From the NCBI RefSeq assembly GCF_000213555.1, contig NZ_GL891982.1, positions 83,890 through 147,889 on the forward strand: a DNA stretch of 64,000 bases, given 5' to 3'. Positions 17,700-25,666 of the stretch are shown piece after piece. This DNA comes from Dysgonomonas gadei ATCC BAA-286 (GTDB lineage Bacteria > Bacteroidota > Bacteroidia > Bacteroidales > Dysgonomonadaceae). The first letter of the stretch is position 1. Each line of letters starts with the position of its first letter. Below the pieces are notes generated by a model. The model saw only the letters and a program-made list of their open reading frames with translations, was not told the DNA's origin and did not search any database. The position numbers and the translations under genes are program-made.

Positions 17700-18641
17700 A
17701 TGACTGCATCTTCTCTCAAGATAAGGGAGTTATTCCATTCTCAACTCGAAAAATGGGAACTCGCCCGGACAAATTATAAGGCTTTAGAAAAAGTGAAGTC
17801 CAAAGATTTTTCTTTTGGCTGTTTTCCAGTCAGGGTACAGTTCAATCCCGCACGCATCTTGTCATCTGCAGCAAAAGTAGACGCAAAGTCTATTCAGGAA
17901 AGAAAATGCTTTCTTTGCCCGCAGAATTTACCTATAGAGCAAGAAGGCGTTCCATTTGGCACGGACTATCAGATATTGGTGAACCCCTACCCTATTTTTC
18001 CCGAACATTTCACCATTCCGACATATAGCCATGTAGACCAACTGATACTGAACCGCTATGGAGATATGCTCGATCTGGCTAAATGCCTCAGTGAATATAC
18101 CTTGTTTTACAATGGTCCTAAATGTGGTGCATCTGCTCCCGACCATGCCCATTTTCAGGCAGGAATAAAAGGTTTCCTCCCCATAGAGAAAGACATTTGG
18201 AGTATTGCCAAAGAGGTGATATATAAATCGGAAGGCCTAACCGTATATGCTGTAAAGGAGTATCTTCGCAATTTCTTTTTGCTGGAGACCACAAATAAAG
18301 ACGATGCTGTTATCTTTTTCAAAAAACTATATGCTTTACTCGATTGGAACGAAGGTGATAAAGAACCTATGATGAATATCCTCTGCTGGCACGAAGAGGA
18401 TAAGTATTATAGCTGTGTATTCCCGCGCGAAAAACATCGCCCGGCCTGTTTCTTTGCCGAAGGCGATGATAATTTACTTATTAGTCCGGCAGCTGTAGAT
18501 TTAGGTGGTGTATTTATCACGCCATTAGAAAAAGATTATGACAAGATAACCGCTAGAGACATTGAAGGCATCCTGAAAGAAATATGCATCAGTAATGAAA
18601 AGATGCAAGCTATATGTAAATTAATGAAAAATGAAAAATGA
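17700..18641 (+). CDS. DUF4922 protein, HIT/GalT-like nucleotidyl-transfer fold
   Basis: The 313-residue cytoplasmic protein matches what I know as DUF4922. It has CFLC at 70-73, NPYPIFPEHFTIPT near 95-108, and the histidine motif HAHFQ at 149-153 in an APDHAHFQAG context. The H-x-H-x-Q pattern is that of the GalT/Ap4A-phosphorylase branch of the HIT superfamily, where the second His is nucleotidylated. A sugar-1-phosphate nucleotidyltransferase or an NDP-sugar phosphorylase is therefore likely, but the substrate is not known. It lies between the GT2 gene and the SpoIID-like gene in a cluster with kinase, AmpG and NamZ, so an activated amino sugar is a reasonable guess. Confidence 0.8.
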   Translation: MTASSLKIRELFHSQLEKWELARTNYKALEKVKSKDFSFGCFPVRVQFNPARILSSAAKVDAKSIQERKCFLCPQNLPIEQEGVPFGTDYQILVNPYPIFPEHFTIPTYSHVDQLILNRYGDMLDLAKCLSEYTLFYNGPKCGASAPDHAHFQAGIKGFLPIEKDIWSIAKEVIYKSEGLTVYAVKEYLRNFFLLETTNKDDAVIFFKKLYALLDWNEGDKEPMMNILCWHEEDKYYSCVFPREKHRPACFFAEGDDNLLISPAAVDLGGVFITPLEKDYDKITARDIEGILKEICISNEKMQAICKLMKNEK

Positions 18642-18727
18642 AGAATTATATGAGATACGAGTAGTTAGCTGCTCTCTGTCGCCAGCGCATTTTTCACTCT
18701 TCACTTTTCACTTATAACTTTAAACTG
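18642..18727 (+). repeat. Dispersed intergenic repeat, copy C (heptamer tract)
   Basis: The start (GAATTATATGAGATACGAG) resembles 735-757 in copy A. From 18693 a run of 7-bp words follows: TTCACTC, TTCACTT, TTCACTT, ATAACTT, TAAACTG, ending two bases before the next start codon. Confidence 0.65.
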
Positions 18728-18729
18728 AT

Positions 18730-20028
18730 ATGGAACCGGAAGTAAGTGTGGGCATTTTGTGGAACAAGGAAATATCCTTCGTACTCGACAGGCAATATAT
18801 CTGTCAGAAAAATGAAGTTACAGGCAAGCAATCCGTATCTTGCAAGTATGGACTAATATCCTGGAACGACAGTTTTTACAGAGAATTACTCTTTATTCCT
18901 AATGATAACGAAGCATCATTCATGCTAAAAGAGGTAACTATCGGAATCAACTTTCACTGGGAACGAAAAGAAGACCAGCGGTTTCAGGGTGCATTGAAAC
19001 TGATAGTGGAAAACAATGAAATCACAGCTATCAATATACTCAAAATAGAAGATTATCTTACCAGCGTCATTTCGTCTGAAATGAGTGCGACTGCTTCTCT
19101 GGAATTACTAAAAGCCCACGCAGTTATATCCCGGAGCTGGCTATTAGCACAGATCGAGAAGAACAAGGAAATAGCAGCAAACAAAGAAAAATATACAACA
19201 TCTACCGAAACCGAAGATGAAATTATCCACTGGTACGACCGCGAAGACCATCTAAACTTTGATGTATGTGCCGACGACCATTGTCAGCGATATCAGGGTA
19301 TAACCCGCGCTTCGGCAAATATTGATACTGTCAGAGAGGCTATAACTGAGACACGGGGACAGGTATTGATGTCGGAAAATAAAATATGTGATGCCCGCTT
19401 TTCGAAATGCTGCGGCGGAGTGGTGGAAGAATTCCAGAATTGCTGGGAGGATATAAAATATCCCTATCTGGTAAAATTACGGGATAGCGAAAATAGTACG
19501 GATATTCCCGATCTCGCCATCGAACAAGAATCTGTAAAATGGATAGAATCGCGCCCTACCGCATTTTGTAATACACAGGATAAAAAAATACTGGGACAGG
19601 TATTGAATAATTATGACCAGGAAACGACAGACTTCTATCGTTGGCAGGTCACATATTCACAAGATGAAATATCAACCCTGATTCATAAACGTTCCGGTAT
19701 CGACTTCGGCACTATTCACGAACTCATCCCTATCGAAAGAGGGACTTCCGGCCGCCTGATAAAGCTGAAGATTGTAGGGTCTAAAAAGACAATGATTATA
19801 GGTAAAGAACTGGAGATCCGCCGTATTTTGTCCAGTTCGCATCTTTACAGTTCGGCTTTTATTGTAGATAAAACGGACAATAGTTTCACCCTCACAGGTG
19901 CAGGTTGGGGTCATGGTGTGGGGCTTTGCCAGATAGGAGCGGCAGTGATGGGAGAAGAAGGATATTCTTATGATAAAATATTACTGCATTATTATGTGGG
20001 TGCAAAAATAGAAGAAAGCTATGAGTAG
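18730..20028 (+). CDS. SpoIID/LytB-domain protein without signal peptide
   Basis: This 432-residue protein has the full SpoIID domain: the segment KIEDYLTSVISSEMSA near 108-123 with the conserved Glu, LKAHAVISRSW near 130-140, and the C-terminal GAGWGHGVGLCQ motif at 390-401. A conserved CADDHCQRYQG lies near 178. SpoIID proteins cut glycan strands of peptidoglycan or act as amidase enhancers, normally outside the cell. Here the protein starts MEPEVSVGILWNKEISF, with no signal peptide or membrane segment, and no better upstream start exists because a heptamer repeat precedes it. Next to ampG, a cytoplasmic role on imported muropeptides is possible. Confidence 0.85.
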   Translation: MEPEVSVGILWNKEISFVLDRQYICQKNEVTGKQSVSCKYGLISWNDSFYRELLFIPNDNEASFMLKEVTIGINFHWERKEDQRFQGALKLIVENNEITAINILKIEDYLTSVISSEMSATASLELLKAHAVISRSWLLAQIEKNKEIAANKEKYTTSTETEDEIIHWYDREDHLNFDVCADDHCQRYQGITRASANIDTVREAITETRGQVLMSENKICDARFSKCCGGVVEEFQNCWEDIKYPYLVKLRDSENSTDIPDLAIEQESVKWIESRPTAFCNTQDKKILGQVLNNYDQETTDFYRWQVTYSQDEISTLIHKRSGIDFGTIHELIPIERGTSGRLIKLKIVGSKKTMIIGKELEIRRILSSSHLYSSAFIVDKTDNSFTLTGAGWGHGVGLCQIGAAVMGEEGYSYDKILLHYYVGAKIEESYE

Positions 20029-20062
20029 GAAGTAGGAAGGTTAAAAACGAAACCGAATATAG

Positions 20063-21922
20063 ATGAAAAACAACAAAAAATCGCCTTGGGCATGGATTCC
20101 GACGCTATACTTAGCCGAAGGATTGCCATACGTCGCCGTGCAAACGATATCCATCATTATGTACAAACGGATGGGTATTTCAAACACGGATATAGCACTT
20201 TACACGAGTTGGCTGTATCTGCCGTGGGTTATAAAATTCCTATGGAGTCCGTTCGTAGATTTGTTAAAAACAAAGCGTTGGTGGATTGTAACTATGCAAC
20301 TTCTCATCGGTGCAGGATTTGCAGGCATTGCATTTACTATCCCCGTTCCTTTTTTCTTTCAGGCTACTCTGGCCATCTTTGCCCTATTGGCATTCAGTTC
20401 CGCCACACACGATATTGCCGCCGACGGTTTTTATATGCTGGGACTCGATACGAATCAGCAGGCCAAATATGTAGGTATTAGAAGTACCTTCTACCGCATA
20501 GCAACGGTATTCGGACAGGGAATCCTGATCATTCTTGCCGGCTTCCTCGAAAGCAGCACCGGCTGCGAACCCGTAAGAATAAATATAGACGCATCCCCAC
20601 AGTATACTCAGTCTACATTATATATCCCCCAGATTCAGAATATTGCTCCTCAGGATGGAGAAATTCACTTTATAGTTCACAACGACAATCTGCAAATAGG
20701 AACACATGGCGTAAACAAAGACAGCCTGAAAATATTTCTCGACAGCATATCTACTCTGAACCTGAATAATGGCTTTGTTACAAAAAACGAAGAAACAAAA
20801 AAGGATAATGACGGATGGTGGAAAACGAATATATCCAAACCTATTGGCAACTGGATAAAAGACACATTTGGAGAGAAAAGATATGTAGCCAAATCGGAAC
20901 ATGTAGGCAATGTAGCTGTTGCAATTGTCAGCCTATCCCAAAAGCCTGAACAAGGAAAGGATATGGTGTTGAATACAACGATGAACAGAGGGGATAAAAG
21001 TATCGCCCTTATAGAAGGTGACCGTTTATCTTTCAACGAAAATAACTGGGATAAGCCTGCATATATGGTATTTCAGGTCGACTCCAAGCTGGCAGCAAAC
21101 AGTTCTGTGGAATATAAAGGATTATCAGGTAATATTCCGTTTGCATGGTCTATTACATTCCTTGTTCTGGCAGGCCTGTTCGTCTTCTTTGGTTTCTATC
21201 ATAAAATAATGCTGCCAAAACCCGATTCGGATAAGCCGCATACGCATGTAACTGCAAAATCAATATTTGAAGAATTCGGTATCACATTCGCCACTTTTTT
21301 CAAAAAGCCGCAGGTATGGACAGCGATATTTTTCATGCTTACATTCCGGTTCTCGGAAGCACAGGTAATAAAACTGATCAATCCGTTTCTCCTCGACCCT
21401 AAAGATGTGGGAGGACTCGGACTCACCACAGGAGAAGTCGGTCTGGTATATGGTACGGTAGGCATCATAGGGCTTACTCTGGGCGGGATAATCGGAGGTT
21501 TTATTGCAGCGCGTGGCGGTCTTAAAAAATGGCTATGGCCTATGACACTAAGTATGCTGCTGACTATAGCAACATTCCTGTATCTTAGTTTCTCGCAAAC
21601 GGACAATCTGCTTATAATCAACATATGTGTATTTATAGAGCAATTTGGTTACGGGTTTGGATTTACCGCATATATGCTTTATCTGATGTATTTCTCCGAA
21701 GGGAAGCATAAAACAGCACACTATGCATTCTGTACGGGACTAATGGCTGCCGGAATGATGCTTCCGGGCATGTTTGCCGGATGGTTACAGGAGCAGTTAG
21801 GGTACAATCATTTCTTTATCTGGGTAATGATATGTAGTATAATTCCTATTATCGCTGTATCATTATTGAAAATAGATCCTAACTACGGAAAAGCAAAAGG
21901 CGAAGTAAAAGAAAAGAATTAG
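20063..21922 (+). CDS. AmpG-family muropeptide permease (MFS)
   Basis: AmpG carries GlcNAc-anhydroMurNAc peptides across the inner membrane. The 619-residue protein shows the family start (WIPTLYLAEGLPYVAVQ, with MYKRMGIS near 33-40), several hydrophobic helices in the first 160 residues and further ones from about 358 to the end, with GGIIGGFIAARGGLKKW as an MFS loop. The region 165-358 is a long hydrophilic insert between transmembrane segments (SSTGCEPVRINID to SSVEYKGLSG), making the protein over 100 residues longer than E. coli AmpG. The insert looks beta-rich and would face the periplasm. The gene follows the SpoIID-like gene by 34 bp and precedes a NamZ-type muramidase, which supports the assignment. 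Confidence 0.85.
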   Translation: MKNNKKSPWAWIPTLYLAEGLPYVAVQTISIIMYKRMGISNTDIALYTSWLYLPWVIKFLWSPFVDLLKTKRWWIVTMQLLIGAGFAGIAFTIPVPFFFQATLAIFALLAFSSATHDIAADGFYMLGLDTNQQAKYVGIRSTFYRIATVFGQGILIILAGFLESSTGCEPVRINIDASPQYTQSTLYIPQIQNIAPQDGEIHFIVHNDNLQIGTHGVNKDSLKIFLDSISTLNLNNGFVTKNEETKKDNDGWWKTNISKPIGNWIKDTFGEKRYVAKSEHVGNVAVAIVSLSQKPEQGKDMVLNTTMNRGDKSIALIEGDRLSFNENNWDKPAYMVFQVDSKLAANSSVEYKGLSGNIPFAWSITFLVLAGLFVFFGFYHKIMLPKPDSDKPHTHVTAKSIFEEFGITFATFFKKPQVWTAIFFMLTFRFSEAQVIKLINPFLLDPKDVGGLGLTTGEVGLVYGTVGIIGLTLGGIIGGFIAARGGLKKWLWPMTLSMLLTIATFLYLSFSQTDNLLIINICVFIEQFGYGFGFTAYMLYLMYFSEGKHKTAHYAFCTGLMAAGMMLPGMFAGWLQEQLGYNHFFIWVMICSIIPIIAVSLLKIDPNYGKAKGEVKEKN

Positions 21923-21962
21923 TATAATAATAGAGTTAACCTTTTTCTAATAGGTGATTGAT

Positions 21963-22015
21963 AAGTAAAACGGCTTTTGGCGTTCCCTTTATTTATAAAG
22001 CCGTTTTACTTTTAT
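21963..22015 (+). terminator. Hairpin after ampG-like gene
   Basis: A perfect 15-bp stem (21963-21977 with 21997-22011), 19-base loop, followed by TTTATC. It may attenuate rather than stop transcription, since the next gene is on the same strand. Confidence 0.65.
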
Positions 22016-22063
22016 CATTCGTAAACATCTATCAACAAAGTATTCATAATTTAATTTACTATT

Positions 22064-23299
22064 ATGAAAAAAATATTTCTGATATTGGCAGCTATATCAA
22101 TAATCCCTGCCTTATGTTTCGCTCAAAAAATAAGAATAAAAACTGGCATTGAAGTTCTGAAAGATCAAAACTTTAAAATACTGGAAGGAAAACGCGTAGG
22201 TCTGATTACAAACCCTACAGGAGTCGATAACAATATGAAGTCTGTTATTGATGTACTCTATGAGGCCCCGAATGTAAATCTGACAGCACTTTTTGCTCCT
22301 GAACATGGAGTACGAGGCGACAGGCATGCCGGAGACTATGTAGAAACCGTCACCGACCCCAAAACCGGGCTTACGGTTTATTCCCTTCATGGTAAAACAC
22401 GCAAAGCGACACCCGATATGCTGAAAGATATCGATGTTCTTGTATATGACATACAGGATATAGGCAGCCGTTCATTCACATACATCAGCACAATGGGGCT
22501 GGCTATGGAAGCAGCCGCAGAAAACAATATCGAATTCGTTGTTCTGGACAGACCAAATCCTCTGGGCGGACAAAAGGTAGAAGGCTGTCTGGTAGAAGAC
22601 GGCTTTATATCATTTGTGAGCCAGTTCAAAATACCATATGTATATGGACTAACCTGCGGAGAACTGGCATTGCTTCTCAATGGGGAAAACATGTTGAAAG
22701 GCAAATGCAAGCTACAGGTAGTAAAAATGAAAGGCTGGAAACGAAAAATGACTTATGACCAAACAGGCCTGCAATGGATACCATCATCACCTCACATTCC
22801 CCAGCCGGTTTCTGCTATATTTTATCCGGTTTCGGGCATATTGGGAGAACTGGGATATATGTCTATCGGTGTAGGGTATACAATCCCTTTTCAGATGTTT
22901 GCAACAGAGTGGATCGACGCTGACGATTTAGCGGGAAACCTGAATCGTTTACGACTACCCGGTGTACATTTCCGACCTATACACTTAAAACCATTCTATT
23001 CGGTAGGACAAGGCAAACTATATCAAGGGGTGCAGGTGCATATAATGGATTACGAAAAGGCAAGATTGTCCGAAATACAATTCTACGTTATGCAGGAAGT
23101 AGCTAAGTTATATCCGGACAAAGCTGTATTCAACAATGCTGACCAAAAGCGTTTCAGGATGTTCGACCAGGTTGCGGGAAGTGATTATATCAGATTGACC
23201 TTCGCAAAAAATAACAGCTTCGACGATATTAAAGATTTTTGGTATAAAGACACAGAGGCTTTCAAACGGCTATCAAAAAAGTATTATTTATATAAATAA
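22064..23299 (+). CDS. DUF1343 exo-beta-N-acetylmuramidase (NamZ-like)
   Basis: The 411-residue protein starts with a signal peptide (MKKIFLILAAISIIPALCFAQ) and belongs to the family once called DUF1343, now known from Bacillus NamZ to release terminal MurNAc from glycan chains. Diagnostic segments are GLITNPTG near 46-53, FAPEHGVRG near 78-86, LVYDIQDIGSRSFTYI near 126-141, VLDRPNPLGG near 162-171 and SSPHIPQP near 246. Exported, it would produce MurNAc or MurNAc-peptides in the periplasm from peptidoglycan fragments. Its place after ampG, with a MurK-like kinase at the other end of the cluster, fits a salvage route. A hairpin between ampG and this gene may tune its level. Confidence 0.88.
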   Translation: MKKIFLILAAISIIPALCFAQKIRIKTGIEVLKDQNFKILEGKRVGLITNPTGVDNNMKSVIDVLYEAPNVNLTALFAPEHGVRGDRHAGDYVETVTDPKTGLTVYSLHGKTRKATPDMLKDIDVLVYDIQDIGSRSFTYISTMGLAMEAAAENNIEFVVLDRPNPLGGQKVEGCLVEDGFISFVSQFKIPYVYGLTCGELALLLNGENMLKGKCKLQVVKMKGWKRKMTYDQTGLQWIPSSPHIPQPVSAIFYPVSGILGELGYMSIGVGYTIPFQMFATEWIDADDLAGNLNRLRLPGVHFRPIHLKPFYSVGQGKLYQGVQVHIMDYEKARLSEIQFYVMQEVAKLYPDKAVFNNADQKRFRMFDQVAGSDYIRLTFAKNNSFDDIKDFWYKDTEAFKRLSKKYYLYK

Positions 23300-23367
23300 A
23301 GTAGACAGATATCAATATTTACATATCTTATATCGACAAATAATCTTTTATTTTATAGCATTTTTAT

Positions 23368-23375
23368 TATCTTTG
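23368..23375 (+). promoter_or_regulatory. -7 box for DUF1080 gene
   Basis: TATCTTTG fits TAnnTTTG, 44 bp before the start codon, so the DUF1080 gene probably has its own promoter. Confidence 0.55.
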
Positions 23376-23419
23376 TTGAAATAGTTAATTATTTTATTTA
23401 ATACCAAAGCCCTAATTTA

Positions 23420-24697
23420 ATGAAACCAAAAATTAAAAACTTTATTACATCATGTGCTATCTTGTCCATAGCATTGACTTCCTGCAACAGTACACAACCC
23501 GAAAACACTTTATCGGAAAAGGAAAAAGCCGAAGGATGGCAATTGCTATTTGACGGAAAGACAATGGCCGGATGGAAAGACTATAACGGTACAACTCTTA
23601 CGCAGCCGTGGCATGTAGTTGAAGGTTGTATCCAGGCCAAAGGCGATGGCAGCGATGCCAGCGGTTATATTGTAACTGATAAGCAATACGAAAACTTCGA
23701 ACTTTCATGGGACTGGAAGCTATCTAAAGGCGGCAACAGCGGTATGTTGTACCATGTGGTAGAACGCCCTCAATATAGTGTACCTTATGTTACAGGCCCC
23801 GAATACCAATTGATAGATGCCCCTAATTTCCCCGACAAACTGGAAGACTGGCAAAATATGGGTGCAGATTATGCGATGCATATTCCTGATACATCTCTGA
23901 TGAAAGTAAACCCACAGGGAGAATGGAACAATTCTAGAATTGTATTCGACAATGGGCATGTTGAACATTGGCTCAATGGTGTAAAGATAATTGAATTCGA
24001 GGCATGGACCGACGACTGGTATGCGCGTAAGAACAGCGGCAAATGGCACAATGCACCGGAATACGGACTGGCTAAAAAAGGTGTGCTATGCCTGCAAGAT
24101 CACGGATATCCGGCATCGTTCCGCAATATCAAGATAAAAGAGCTTCCCCGCAAGACAAAAGAGGTGACACTCTTTAATGGTACAGACCTTACAGGATGGG
24201 ATGTATACGGAACCGAAAAATGGTATGTACAGGACGGGCTGTTAGTTTGCGAAAGTGGCCCGGACAAACAATACGGCTACTTAGCCACACGCGAATATTA
24301 TGATGATTTCGACCTGACTGTCGAATTTAAGCAGGAAGCCGACGGAAACTCCGGCGTATTTATCCGCTCTTTTATAGAAAAGGATGTGAAAGTAAACGGA
24401 TGGCAAGTAGAAGTAGCTCCTAAAGGTCATGGTACAGGCGGTATTTATGAATCTTACGGACGCGGATGGATCATAGAAGCTCCAAAAGAAAAAGATAATG
24501 TGCTAAAAGTCGGAGACTGGAACACAATGCGCATTCTGGTTCAGGGAGATAAAGTTACTACCTGGCTCAACGGTGAAGAAATAGTAAATCTCGTGGACGA
24601 AAAAATCGGACAGGGACAAGGGCGTATTGCGCTCCAAATACACGATGGTGGAGGAATTAAAGTATTGTGGCGCAATCTGAAGCTGAAAACACTATAA
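23420..24697 (+). CDS. Lipoprotein with two DUF1080 (3-keto-disaccharide hydrolase) domains
   Basis: The 425-residue product has a lipoprotein signal (SIALTSC, Cys at about 22). Two DUF1080 domains follow in tandem, about 38-231 and 238-425: each begins with a LLFDGK or TLFNGT strand followed by a GW, has the W-V-x-G-L/C repeat, and ends in a GxIALQxHGxx-like strand (GVLCLQDHGYP, then GRIALQIHDGG). The fold is a concanavalin-like jelly roll; family members have been linked to 3-keto-glycoside hydrolysis. The N-terminal copy has diverged from the C-terminal one, so one may bind and the other cleave. It is probably a single gene with its own promoter and terminator. Confidence 0.85.
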   Translation: MKPKIKNFITSCAILSIALTSCNSTQPENTLSEKEKAEGWQLLFDGKTMAGWKDYNGTTLTQPWHVVEGCIQAKGDGSDASGYIVTDKQYENFELSWDWKLSKGGNSGMLYHVVERPQYSVPYVTGPEYQLIDAPNFPDKLEDWQNMGADYAMHIPDTSLMKVNPQGEWNNSRIVFDNGHVEHWLNGVKIIEFEAWTDDWYARKNSGKWHNAPEYGLAKKGVLCLQDHGYPASFRNIKIKELPRKTKEVTLFNGTDLTGWDVYGTEKWYVQDGLLVCESGPDKQYGYLATREYYDDFDLTVEFKQEADGNSGVFIRSFIEKDVKVNGWQVEVAPKGHGTGGIYESYGRGWIIEAPKEKDNVLKVGDWNTMRILVQGDKVTTWLNGEEIVNLVDEKIGQGQGRIALQIHDGGGIKVLWRNLKLKTL

Positions 24698-24749
24698 TAA
24701 AAAACACTACTTTTTCTGCAATAGCTTTTCATATTGTACCATATACTAA

Positions 24750-24777
24750 AAAGGGTTACCCGCTTAGGTAACCCTTT
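24750..24777. terminator. Terminator between DUF1080 and Fpg-like genes
   Basis: A perfect 11-bp stem (24750-24760 with 24767-24777) with a six-base loop lies between convergent genes, with short A/T tails on both sides. Confidence 0.75.
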
Positions 24778-24807
24778 GATTTATTTATATGACCGTAATG
24801 ATATTTA

Positions 24808-25629
24808 TTATTTCTGGCAAGATGGACAATAATACACTGTACCCCCCAGATATGCTTCTTTCACAATTTCGCCTCCACAGTTAGGACAAGGTCGCTTATA
24901 CGTATTTTTGGAGAGAAGGCATTTATATCCTCCAAAATTGCCATAGAAGTCCTTTTCTGTATCGCGCCCTCCTTTATCGGTCATACTTTGCAATGTAACC
25001 TTCAGACAATGAAACAGGTCTCCCCTTTCAAAATCGGAAATAGTTGATATTTTTCGCTTCGGATGAAGCCCTGCCTTGAACAGTATATCCTGCAATACGC
25101 CGTTGCCCAGCCCCGGTATGCGTTGTTCGGTAGCCAGCAAGGCTTTTACTGACATATCTTTTTTCACGTTGCTGAATATGCTATCGAAATACTGCCTGTC
25201 AAACTTATCTGCCAGAGGAGAAATACTATTGAGGCTGTTGCGATGATAGAAGTTGTCCATTTCTCCTTTATATGCATAGATGGCGCCATACATAGACACG
25301 GTGAAAGCCATAAAGCTTTTATCGTCGAACTCTATCAATAACTGATGCTTGACGGGATGGCTTTCGAAAGAAGGATAGTATTTCAGATTTGTGCCATCAC
25401 CTATGGAGATTTTCACATCTTCGTCGCAAAGTATATCTAAAAAAGCTCCATACCCTCTTACCCCCTCAATCTCTCGTCCGACAAGTATATCGGGATACAA
25501 GAGTGGATCGCCATTATACCATGTAAACTTATGCGGACTAGTAGCCTGTACAACCTTTACTATCCGCTTCCCTGCCAGAATTGTTTCGGCCTGACGGCTG
25601 ATTGTATTTGATTCGGGTATCTCAATCAT
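24808..25629 (-). CDS. Fpg/Nei-like protein lacking the catalytic N-terminal proline
   Basis: This 273-residue protein has the architecture of formamidopyrimidine/endonuclease VIII DNA glycosylases: N-terminal beta domain, H2TH region with PGLGNGVLQDILF at 172-184, and a C-terminal zinc finger with Cys at 248, 251, 268 and 271. The N terminus reads MIEIPES instead of MPELPE, so the nucleophile Pro2 is Ile while Glu3 is kept. The loop lysine of the RRGKY motif is missing (VRGYGAF at 57-63), and the zinc-finger Arg position reads Gly (YLGGTVYYC). A related Pro2-less family exists in Clostridia. DNA binding is likely; glycosylase/lyase activity by the standard mechanism is not. It lies 37 bp behind the antiporter gene. 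Confidence 0.8.
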   Translation of the reverse strand: MIEIPESNTISRQAETILAGKRIVKVVQATSPHKFTWYNGDPLLYPDILVGREIEGVRGYGAFLDILCDEDVKISIGDGTNLKYYPSFESHPVKHQLLIEFDDKSFMAFTVSMYGAIYAYKGEMDNFYHRNSLNSISPLADKFDRQYFDSIFSNVKKDMSVKALLATEQRIPGLGNGVLQDILFKAGLHPKRKISTISDFERGDLFHCLKVTLQSMTDKGGRDTEKDFYGNFGGYKCLLSKNTYKRPCPNCGGEIVKEAYLGGTVYYCPSCQK

Positions 25630-25666
25630 GATCTCTAGATTTATATTCCACGATTAAAGAAGTCTA

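Noticed and set aside
20086..20481. 131-codon open frame in another frame of the ampG-like gene
   Set aside because: Same strand but a different frame within conserved AmpG sequence; it reads as a hydrophilic nonsense translation.
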